Source: Larix sibirica
Lineage: Eukaryota; Streptophyta; Pinopsida; Pinales; Pinaceae
NCBI GenBank assembly: GCA_004151065.3
Contig: NWUY0300022118.1
Coordinates: 1 to 12,188, forward strand
DNA length: 12,188 nucleotides
Direction of reading: 5' to 3'
Each line of letters begins with the position of its first letter. The first letter of the stretch is position 1. Made by a program: the position numbers and the translations under genes. Shown here piece by piece: positions 1-7,298 of the stretch. Below the pieces are notes generated by a model. It worked only from the letters and a program-made list of their open reading frames with translations. It did not search any database and was not told where the DNA came from.

Positions 1-285
1 AGGAACTGACTGATAGATCTCCTAAATCAGTGTAGAAGGGTGCATTTGTAACTCTAGTGATTGAAACAAGGGCACATGAGTGGGAAGGAGGGGTAATAAT
101 TCCTATAAACAAGATCTAGGGGTCCCAGAATAGGGACTAGGTGCTAGGAGACTCCATTGTTGATGTATGGATGCATGCAATGTTGCATGGAATGCATGCA
201 TGCATTGCATGAAAAACCAAGATGATGATGGTGAGAATATTCCAACACCTATAACATGATTATCGTCTTCATATCTGTCACCAAC
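1..285. other. Non-coding leader stretch, no gene seen
   Basis: I find no convincing reading frame in this stretch. Its one visible structure is a cluster of GCATGC/TGCATG words around 168-211. Since an integrase frame starts at about 286, this DNA may be the decayed join between an RNase H domain and integrase of the same element, but I cannot recognise any motif that shows it. Confidence 0.4.
168..211. repeat. Clustered TGCATG words with a 16-bp perfect palindrome
   Basis: The segment repeats ATGCATGCA-like words. Positions 191-206 (AATGCATGCATGCATT) read the same on both strands. TGCATG/CATGCA is the core of the plant RY element bound by B3-domain factors in seed promoters, but a simple-sequence origin is equally likely and no gene lies downstream. 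The structure is certain; any role is not. Confidence 0.6.
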
Positions 286-1120
286 TTTCTTTGTTATCTC
301 TTCATTGGAGACATTCTCTATCGATGAGGCTTCAAAACCATCTTATAATGATGCTTATCTCATGATGAGACTGATCATCTCCATAATTATTTCCACGATT
401 GTTCATGCAACAACCACTTATCTAGGTTGGATACCACACAAAAAATCCTCCAAACCGAATGTTTTTAGCCATCTCTATTCAAATACTATATTGACATCGT
501 CAAATGATGTGAAAATTGCCATATCGTTTATAACAAAGCTAGAGCTCCTATAGCTCCCTTGCACCTTGTCATCACCGTTGACCCATCTACAAATGGGGAA
601 TCGATTTCATTGAATTCCGTCCCACATCTTCCAACAATCATAAGTATATCGTCATTATCATCGATTACTTCACCAAGTGGGATGACGCAATTCCCACCAT
701 CAACAACAGTAGTGCCACCATCACTGGATTCTTTTTCAATCATGTAATCACACATTTTGGCATACCTAACAGTTGGTCTCTGATAATGGAACTCATTTTT
801 ACAATGAGATTTTCTAAGAATTTTTTTCTTGTTGGGATTCACCCATGAGTTTTATACCCCTTACAATCACCAAGAAAATGGCCAGGTTAAGGCCATCAAA
901 AAATTCATCACAATCATGCATCAATAGAAATTTAATAAGAACCATACCACTTAGCATCACATGCTTTTCTATACACTTTGGGAATACAAAAATTTAGTTA
1001 CAACTTCCATAGGATTCACTCCCTTCCATCTCATTTACAGTGTCTAGGTAGCCTTACCCATAGAGTGTGATATTCCCACCCTCAAAAGTGTTGTTGAACT
1101 ACTATATGGTACTCCTACAC
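286..1120 (+). pseudogene. Ty3/gypsy integrase, decayed
   Basis: This is a broken integrase of a Ty3/gypsy LTR retrotransposon, the enzyme that inserts the cDNA copy into the genome. The N-terminal H2C2 zinc-binding motif is readable: His codons at 394-396 and 415-417, Cys codons at 508-510 and 517-519 (CENC). After a one-base loss near 590 the core continues with GIDF (first catalytic Asp 603-605), DYFTKW and THFGIP. After another loss near 774 comes SDNGTHF (second Asp 782-784). After a third shift in the T-run near 825 comes ENGQVKAIKKF. The third catalytic residue, normally Glu in GQxE, is Lys (889-891). LWEYK, GFTPFHL and LPIECDIP then mark the C-terminal part. In-frame stops lie at 325, 346, 349, 466, 505, 925, 952 and 1045. 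No intact start exists. The family assignment is firm; the ends are approximate. Confidence 0.9.
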
Positions 1121-1194
1121 TTTCCATTTTCTGGATCTCCTTATTCACACACTACGATACATGCAGGGGTAAATTTTTTTCAACCTTCCCACAT
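1121..1194. other. Junction between integrase remnant and Gag remnant
   Basis: Recognisable integrase ends at about 1110-1125 (after PTLKSVVELL) and Gag-like Asn-rich sequence begins by about 1195. No LTR, primer site or polypurine tract separates them, so the breakpoint of an illegitimate fusion must lie in or near this interval. The exact base cannot be fixed without an intact relative. Confidence 0.5.
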
Positions 1195-1906
1195 TTGACA
1201 AGTTCAACAATTCAAACAATTGGATGTGGTAAATCCACCTAATCCACCAAATAAAGGAAAAAATAAAGGAGAAAAAAAGCAGTAGAATCGAACTGAAGGG
1301 AAGGGGGCAATGCTCCTAAGTAGTCAAGTCGTAATGACGGTAACCATAACCAAAACATTGGTGCTAAAAATCCACCAACACAAGCAAAAAATAAAAATAT
1401 ACATACTAACTTTTATTGCACCATGTGTGGTGAGTACGACCATTACACTTACCATTGTCCAATAATCCTAGATTGTCAATAGATTTTGGAGGCCAAAAAA
1501 AAAACATACGCAAACCCTCCCCAATTAAATAATGTTGCTCTCCCCCCAACAAGTTGTGTTAGAACACCACTTTTCGAATCAAGGAGTTGTGTCTCACCAA
1601 CAAGAGGCTTAAGCATCAACTAATCCTCCCCTAGCATAAGATGGATCCTACTAGAATATCTATATGAATGCTATAGACATTCATCTTTAGGCTTGCAATT
1701 GAGCCTACGACACCCCAAGAAACCTTCCCACACAATGGGAGAATGCCCCATCTTCCACCAATGAACCCCTACAAATTCAACATCCTAGAAGTGACCTTAT
1801 CCCTAGGATACCAAATCCACCTCTATGACGTACCACTCACAATCCTCGCATAAGAGTGATGCAAAATTATAGCATAGTTGACTATTTGGCCTAGTCCCCC
1901 ACTAGT
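1195..1906 (+). pseudogene. Gag C-terminal region with CCHC zinc knuckle (Ty3/gypsy), decayed
   Basis: This is the tail of a retrotransposon Gag, the nucleocapsid part that binds the element's RNA. A hydrophilic Asn/Lys/Pro-rich linker (1195-1410, interrupted by stops and shifts; clean from 1333, NDGNHNQN) leads into a textbook knuckle at 1417-1458: Cys, 2 residues, Cys, 4 residues, His, 4 residues, Cys (C-TM-C-GEYD-H-YTYH-C). A stop follows at 1480. Beyond it the frame is broken up to about 1880, where the pre-protease frame becomes readable in a different phase. The N-terminal two thirds of Gag (matrix/capsid) are absent; integrase lies there instead. The knuckle pattern is seen directly. 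Assignment to gypsy rests on the protease just downstream. Confidence 0.8.
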
Positions 1907-2458
1907 ATGTCCACACTTGAGGCTCTCCAGTCTTTCCCTTCTCAAGAGAAGGATCTACTAATAGAATTAGGTTCCATCAACCCTTCAGATTCACATCTTA
2001 TTAATTTTTACGTCAAAAACGACAAACCCTGACTATCCTCATCAGTCACCTTCCAAATACCTGTCACAATAAAAAACATTATACTTCATCAATGCATCGT
2101 TGATGGTGGTGCATCCACTTGTGTCATGTCTACAAATTTTTGGAAATTATTGGGATCCCTCGATATCATACCATCTTCTATCACCCTCCAAGCCTATGAT
2201 GGTCTCCATTTGTAACCACAAGGAATCTACCAGAATTTCCTTATTGAACTAGGGGCGAAGATTGTCCTTCTTGATGTTGAATTCATTAATGCACAATTGG
2301 ACTACAATATCCTCTTGGAACATAGTTATATGTATGCCATGAAAGTAGTGGCCTCTTCATTTTTCCACATAATGATGTTCCCCCATTATTAATGGGAAAT
2401 TGGTCACCTTGGACCAACTTACATACTATAAAAAACACCCCATGGACAACCTAGATAG
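1907..2458 (+). pseudogene. Pre-protease segment and retroviral-type aspartic protease (Ty3/gypsy), decayed
   Basis: This is the aspartic protease that processes the Gag-Pol polyprotein. The frame opens with MSTLEALQSFPSQEK at 1907, a segment I associate with plant gypsy polyproteins just before protease. The active-site region is CIVDGGASTCVMS at 2093-2131, with the catalytic Asp at 2102-2104. The usual D-T/S-G is D-G-G here, so the second active-site position is altered. QAYDG follows, then the second conserved block LDYNILLEHSYMYAM (2300-2341), whose family form has Gly-Arg where this copy has Glu-His. In-frame stops lie at 2030, 2213, 2390, 2429 and 2456. The reading phase does not change over the whole segment, so decay is by substitution rather than indels. 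Non-functional; assignment firm. Confidence 0.87.
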
Positions 2459-3060
2459 GAGTTTCCAACCATTGGCACTAAGTACCCCCCATCTCTTAAC
2501 GAGATAGGATCAGAACTCTACAAAGACTCTTATTTAATGGGAGCATATGTTGGACCTCCTCCAATCATACCATTATTCACATACGACCTTATGTGCACCA
2601 TATTATATTCTATATATCAACCAATTTTATATGTTGCCACTTCCATGTCCTCCCCAACTATCGAGAGCCACACTCAAGGGGGTACAATTTCCCCACCTCC
2701 CACGGTAGTGCCAACTATTGTAGAAGGAACTAATCCCTCTCCTCCATCATTGGTTCTAGCCAATTAAGTACCATTACTTTTACCTCCAATAGGAATATAG
2801 GGAATTCCAATAATGTCCACTCTCACTTTAGCTAGACTCACCCTCGAGATCTGCATTTGGTATTTAAAACCCCCATTCTCAGGGGTGACCCTGAAAAAAT
2901 ATATGCATATCAATTTTACATTGATCGTGATCAACCATTTTCCACTCAAGATTATGTGGAAGTTAGAAACCATGAAACAACCATTGGTTCTAACCAAGGC
3001 CACAACTAAGGGCATTAGGCCTCTCCTTGTGAAAGTGATCAAAGTTATATCCCCCCACAA
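2459..3060 (+). pseudogene. In-frame polyprotein continuation after protease, unrecognised
   Basis: The protease reading phase continues here. It is open from 2459 to the stop at 2765, has a second stop near 2798, and is then open again into the poly-C block. The first part (YKDSYLMGAYVGPPP) is Pro/Ser/Thr-rich and looks like a linker between protease and reverse transcriptase. The second part (ARLTLEICIWYLKPPFSG, then a basic stretch) has no motif I can place. No reverse-transcriptase signature (YxDD block) is visible in it or afterwards, so RT and RNase H of this copy seem deleted. The ATGs at 2537 and 2813 are internal and not real starts. That it belongs to the same polyprotein follows from phase continuity; its function is unknown. 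Confidence 0.6.
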
Positions 3061-3116
3061 CCCCCCCCCCCCCCCCCNGATCAAAGTTATATCCCCCCAC
3101 CCCCCCCCCCCCCCCC
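3037..3116. repeat. Duplicated 42-bp unit with poly-C tracts flanking an N (assembly join)
   Basis: The sequence GATCAAAGTTATATCCCCCC plus AC occurs at 3037-3058 and again at 3079-3100. Each copy runs into a C homopolymer (17 C at 3061-3077, 17 C at 3100-3116), with a single N at 3078 between them. The most economical reading is two contig ends that stopped in the same homopolymer and were joined by an N without merging their overlap. A real tandem duplication is possible but less likely. Confidence 0.85.
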
Positions 3117-3394
3117 TTCGAGTAAGCCACCTACACAAATTCCCTCGCCATATTCCCTCTGCGACACAATAGGCCATCACACAAATATATGCCCAACATT
3201 TATTGAGTTTAGAAACCTAATATCCACACCTACCAATGCACCCTTGAACTCACTTTTAGTAGGGTGGGGTCCCTAATAATGTGAAAAAATTATCTCAAAT
3301 CGTTGATTAATCATCCTTATCACCATTGAGAAGGACCTACTTCACCAAATAGGCAAGGGCGATTTGAGTGGGGTTCACTTAATCTTATGGGGGG
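3117..3394. other. Uncharacterised stretch upstream of the LTR
   Basis: No coding frame longer than a few dozen codons and no known motif is seen. The stretch ends in a G-rich run (GGGGGG at 3389-3394) that could be a polypurine tract, the second-strand primer site expected just before a 3' LTR. If so, the LTR starts within a few bases after it. This is inference from position and base content only. Confidence 0.35.
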
Positions 3395-3691
3395 CAAATT
3401 GGCTCATTTCCATATCTTCGTGTATGCTCCAACTCTCCACCTCAGCATTCCACATCAAATTGGCATCATTATAATCCTCTCACTCATCATTTTGGTGATC
3501 TACATCAACATTTTATGGCCCACATTTGCTCCATCTAAACCAAGTGCACCCCAAATGAGGAGGGAAACTTATCCACTTGTAGACTCAACTAAACAAAGAT
3601 CTAATCTAAACCTTTGATTTCTAAAAGAGACTCAAATGAATATCTCAACCATTGACCTCTTTAGATTAGGGATTTTTCTCTCATCTTGAGT

Positions 3692-3698
3692 TATAAAA
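3692..3698 (+). promoter_or_regulatory. TATA box of the LTR promoter
   Basis: TATAAAA followed by GAGAGAGAG and, 22 bases on, CCCCCATTGTAAAG. A clean TATA box about 1.1 kb before the primer site fits the U3/R boundary of a plant LTR, with transcription expected to start some 25-35 bases downstream. No activity can be inferred for the present copy. Confidence 0.55.
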
Positions 3699-4600
3699 GA
3701 GAGAGAGTGCCCCCATTGTAAAGAGGAGGAAGTTTTGAGTAATAGAAAAAAATTATGATTTTCCATAGATTTCTCTTGTGTTTATGGTGCTTGTGGTAGT
3801 GGATTTTGGTTCTTGATCTCCTTTGGTTGTTTGCATATGAATTATGATCTAAATTGAGGAAAAATATTTCATGTTATTTTATGTATAAGTTTGGAATTTC
3901 CAAATATTACTAGTAAGAAATTAAGTTCAGAAATCAATTGCTTTTACCTTTCTGAGTTTTGTTGTCTTTAACTTATACATAACTTTTATAATTTGTTTAA
4001 TGGTTGTTTGCTTAGGATTTGGATTGTTAATCAACTTCTATTTCCATTTTTCTCTTAGAATATAGGTTGGAAGAGCACAAGGGTTCTAAAGTGGTGCCTC
4101 ATCTAGATAGAGTGGTAGATTGGCTGCAAGGTCTCCATCATCCATGTGATTCATCTTCAAACTAATCAACTAGGAAGGGTGAATCGAATCCATGCCCAGC
4201 AGCTAATGCATCGAATCAAATTATTCTATATATTCTTCTCCAAAATTTCTTTGAATCGCTCTTACAATTCTTTCCCACTAGGTTAGCTTGAATTTCTATA
4301 ATAAGAGAATTATACTTCCTTAGGAAAATGTGCATCTAAAGTACACCTCATAAAGAAATATGAATCTAATTTAAAGTAGAAAATCCTAGGCAAGGCACTG
4401 GAAATCTACATCGATGCATTACACTTAGTCTAGGATTTGTTTACTTTACTTTGTCTGCATTTTATTGTTTTCAATTATATGTTTTACACTCATAAATCTA
4501 TTAAATCGACAAGCAACCTAAGTGTTGGTATCTCCTTAAAACTCAAAACCTGCACCATGTTATCAATTTTTTTTATAGATTTGAGCACCCACTTAGTCGA

Positions 4601-4820
4601 TGGAGTACAATGGGAAAGTTGGTATCTTATAAAAAGTACCCAAAGAAACTTGGTCAGGGAAACCTCTCGTGGTTAGTCTGGGTCTACTCAGGTGGACCTA
4701 GGAAACCTAAAGAGAGAGGACCCTACCCATGTGACACTTAGGGATAGTGTCCCGAGGTTCTTCCATGTTAGCATATAATTACTCCTTGCAATCCAAGGGC
4801 TTCTAGTTTGTGTGACAACA
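4601..4820 (+). repeat. LTR 3' end, copy 1 of a dispersed direct repeat
   Basis: This segment pairs with 5228-5443. Shared blocks include GGGAAAGTTGGTATCTT, GTGGACCTAGGAAA, CATGTGACACTTAGGG, CAATCCAAGGG and CTAGTTTGTG. My hand alignment gives roughly 80 percent identity, with only small gaps. Both copies end in ...CAACA, the natural end point of the LTR. Confidence 0.85.
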
Positions 4821-4824
4821 TTTT

Positions 4825-4842
4825 TGGCACCGTTGTCGGGGA
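4825..4842 (+). promoter_or_regulatory. Primer-binding site for tRNA-Asp
   Basis: TGGCACCGTTGTCGGGGA matches the complement of the 3' end of plant tRNA-Asp, including its CCA tail, at 16 of 18 positions. The tRNA sequence is from my knowledge (complement TGGCGCCGTTGCCGGGGA). Both mismatches are transitions of the cytosine-deamination type (G to A at 4829, C to T at 4836). The site lies four bases after the LTR end, the canonical position for priming minus-strand cDNA. tRNA-Asp priming is known for plant gypsy elements of the Athila kind. Confidence 0.88.
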
Positions 4843-5227
4843 GCAGGAGTTCCCTGGTTAATTTTAATGACTACCCTTTTAGTGAATATTTCCATCCCTT
4901 CACTTGAAAAATCCACCAAGCGACTCCATTGGTGAGAAATCTTGTCGCAATTCTAAACTGAGAAGTTCATCGAAGAACTTGATTATCTATTCTAGAACTC
5001 CTAAGAAATCCAAAGCACTTAACCTTCAACTTATAGTGTCATAGTTCATTTTTCAGGGTAGCTCACACATTTATTTCCATATCTCACCAAGTTACTCTAA
5101 TCATCCACACACGTAGGGGGTATTTGCATTACTTACTTTTAAACCCCTTATCTCACTAATAATGTGCCATATTTCATACCTTTTGTTAATTCTCTTAGGC
5201 ACACTGTCTCCCCATAAATCGAACAAG
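4843..5227 (+). mobile_element. Remnant of the retrotransposon 5' leader, coding region deleted
   Basis: About 385 bp separate the primer site from the second LTR-end copy. The sequence has no Gag or Pol motif and no long frame. It reads as the untranslated leader just after the primer site, with the whole coding region lost. The breakpoint into the second LTR copy lies somewhere near 5190-5228, where the similarity to copy 1 begins. Confidence 0.5.
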
Positions 5228-5443
5228 TGAAGTAATGTGGGAAAGTTGGTATCTTCTAGAAAGTACCCAGAGAAAGATGGTTGTGGACACCTCCTGTGGT
5301 TAGTATGGGTATACTCAAGTGGACCTAGGAAATCTAAAAAGATAGTACCTTGCTCATGTGACACTTAGGGGTAGTGTCCTAAGGTTCGCCAAGTTAGCAG
5401 TCAAATACTCATTACAATCCAAGGGTTGCTAGTTTGTGCAACA
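5228..5443 (+). repeat. LTR 3' end, copy 2 (probable truncated 3' LTR)
   Basis: It aligns to 4601-4820 along its length and ends at the same place, but is followed by ATAAGACCTTCC and not by a primer-binding site. That is what the outer edge of a 3' LTR looks like. Only the last ~215 bp of the LTR are present, so the 5' part was lost with the internal region. An independent, truncated insertion of the same family is the alternative. Confidence 0.75.
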
Positions 5444-5468
5444 ATAAGACCTTCCACCTATTTCCCCT

Positions 5469-5776
5469 ATGAAGTCAATTTTACAACCTTATGGAGAGAG
5501 TGTTAATTATGTCTATCATGGATCAAATATATCTAAACATCATGGAATTGTAGTTGAAGAAAATAAGAAAATTAGTGTTGAAGATGAGGAGAAAATGTTT
5601 GAACATACTCAGGACTAGATGGTATAACTTCCTCTATTCTACCAATTGTTTTATATATCTCCACTGATATTTCTTAAATACCTCTTGCTCATGGAGAAAA
5701 TATCATCATAGATTTTGATTATGAACAAGCACATGAATGGACATTTCTTCTCATGAAATTCAAAGATAGATATTAA
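5469..5776 (+). pseudogene. Unrecognised acidic coding remnant
   Basis: From the ATG at 5469 a 49-codon frame runs to a stop at 5616 (MKSILQPYGESVNYVYHGS..., ending in an acidic stretch with VEDEEKMFEHTQD). After one frameshift between about 5620 and 5684, a second open stretch, HGENIIIDFDYEQAHEWTFL and then LMKFKDRY, runs to a stop at 5774. Amino-acid content is protein-like, acidic and aromatic, unlike the translations of neighbouring AT-rich DNA. I do not recognise the family. It starts 26 bp after the LTR end, so it is either flanking DNA hit by the insertion or part of another element. Coding origin is inference; there are no motifs to name. Confidence 0.4.
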
Positions 5777-5951
5777 AGATAGTTCAATAAATTCTAAAGT
5801 AGGTGTTTGATAATGAACTATATAATTTACATGATTTTAATTATAATATAAGAATAAATCATTGATGATGACTCCATAACTAGTAAGCATGTGTTTATAC
5901 CTTTTATCTTTATGGATACATAATTAGCAAGCATATGTATATCAAATAACT
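5777..5951. other. AT-rich spacer, nothing seen
   Basis: Short AT-rich stretch with dense stops in all frames and two similar TAGTAAGCATGTGT / TTAGCAAGCATATGT phrases 48 bp apart. No gene or signal recognised. Confidence 0.4.
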
Positions 5952-6449
5952 AAACAAGAGCCACGAGGTGGCAATGTCCGCACCATTGCAAATTAGATTT
6001 TTTGAAATTTGCAAAATAGACATGTGAGCAATGAATAATATGGACTATGGTTAGTTAGTGATGTGACTTTAAACTATGGAGAAGATTGAATTACTAACCT
6101 TGTTGGATTGGGGGTTGAAATTGAAAAAAAACCATTTGAGAGATATTGGTCTTTCCTTTCCCATTTCCCATTAAAGAATGAGGAGCATCGTGTGAAATTT
6201 TACGGGAGCCATCTATTTCTCTTCTCTGATTTGGAAGCTTTCAATAGAAATTTGATTCAAATACAAAATTACAATTAGAATATAAATCTATTGGCTGGAG
6301 GCTTAAGGAGAAACAAAACTAAGGAATTCACTTTCAAGAGAACCTTTACTAAATACACTTTGGTCGAGTGTCCACATACCATCGTAAAATTTCAAAGTCT
6401 ATTAAAAGACCACTTTGAAGGAGTTGTGTATTTTGGGGTATTGGGTTAT
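5952..6449 (+). pseudogene. Unrecognised protein remnant, about 165 codons in one phase
   Basis: A single reading phase stays protein-like from about 5955 to the stop at 6450, broken only by stops at 5994, 6003, 6036, 6087 and 6276. Between the last two there are 62 open codons, and after 6276 there are 57 more. That is unusual in DNA this AT-rich, where a stop is expected every 15 or so codons. Readable parts are NLVGLGVEIEKKPFERYWSF, HRVKFYGSHLFLFSDLEAFN and FTKYTLVECPHTIVKFQSLL. The stop at 6087 (TGA) sits where a Trp or Arg codon is one transition away. There is no start codon, catalytic motif, zinc knuckle or clear membrane segment. I cannot name the family. It could be a host gene fragment or an unfamiliar retroelement product. 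Confidence 0.5.
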
Positions 6450-6452
6450 TAA

Positions 6453-7298
6453 TTACTTAGATACCTAGATAGTTACTGAAGTCATTTTATTACATTATGG
6501 AAACAATTATGGAAAATTACCTATGTGAAAGGAATACTTAAAAAATGAAATATACTTTGAATTTGATTTAATATCCCTTTCTGAACTACTTATCTAACGA
6601 ACAAAATATTTCGATTAATTCATTTTACATATGTATTAACCACTAAAATCATCCATTCTTTTAAGCACTCGCTGAGGTGAGCTCGCATCAAATTGAAGGA
6701 GAAACACAATCTATAGAGATTTCAAAGGAGAGGGAAAGGTCTGCTCGGTCACCCTCTTTCAAATATGGATAAACCTTTCGCTTTACTTTCAAAGGTTTTA
6801 TTTGACTTTGAAAAACACTCGCTTCAATTTTTTCCTCTATATCCTTATAACAGATCGAGGGAATGGAAGAGCAGGTATGAACTAGATTTGGGAGAGGACT
6901 AACCTCGAGAGGAGGTTGGATTTATATGGAAAGTATTGAGAAGAAAATCAATTTTTTAAATAGAAATGAGAAGTAGTATTGTATTAAACAGAGGATTAGT
7001 TACAAAAATCCCTTCCTGGAAGGGTTAACCATAAGTTGGAGAATGAGTACTTTAGAATTGAAAAAAGAAGCTTTTCAGTCATGGGTATTGTTCTTTCTAA
7101 TTGTTCATATATATAGCCTTTTACAGAGTAAATCCTGACATACTGTTTACATATATAAGCACAAAAAAACATCTAACAAAATAAAACAGATAGTATGCAT
7201 CAACATTCCTGGAATTAACTAGGTGGAATTCCTTCATGACTTCGTGAGTCATCTTCCATTAGAGAACTGTCTTCACACTGATTTCATGGGTCCATAGG
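6453..7298. other. Gene-free stretch with short structures only
   Basis: No gene recognised. 6671-6769 is a 33-codon charged open frame (Glu/Arg/Ser-rich, ending in RSARSPSFKYG) too short to call. 7010-7024 is a 7-bp inverted repeat around one base (CCCTTCC-T-GGAAGGG). The rest is AT-rich, with ATATATA runs near 7108 and 7150. Confidence 0.4.

Larger units (their letters stand above)
3395..4820 (+). mobile_element. Long terminal repeat of a gypsy-type retrotransposon (left edge approximate)
   Basis: The right edge is well supported: a primer-binding site begins five bases downstream, the last bases are CA, and the final ~210 bp recur at 5238-5443. Inside are the expected LTR parts: a TATA box at 3692-3698, a short GA-rich stretch after it, then a long T-rich untranslated region. 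The left edge is a guess based on the G-run at 3389-3394, because no second complete LTR is present to define it. The short frames at 3387-3617 and 4437-4676 inside this region have no recognisable content and are not called as genes. As 5' LTR it would have carried the promoter for the element's RNA. Confidence 0.65.

Noticed and set aside
305-553. 82-codon + strand frame starting with ATG
   Set aside because: It is out of phase with the integrase zinc-binding motif that occupies the same bases (His 394 and 415, Cys 508 and 517), so it is a shadow frame.
528-842. 104-codon - strand frame
   Set aside because: It is antisense to the integrase core (DYFTKW, SDNGTHF) and has no recognisable content.
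2764-3180. 138-codon - strand frame with a Gly-rich stretch
   Set aside because: Its Gly run is the poly-C tract read backwards and it crosses the N at 3078; it is antisense to the polyprotein phase.
5101-5364. 87-codon - strand frame
   Set aside because: It lies antisense across leader and LTR-end repeat and has no motif; the direct repeat explains the sequence better.
7010-7024. CCCTTCC-T-GGAAGGG as a terminator hairpin
   Set aside because: The loop is one base, no T-run follows and the genome is almost certainly eukaryotic, so a bacterial-type terminator makes no sense.
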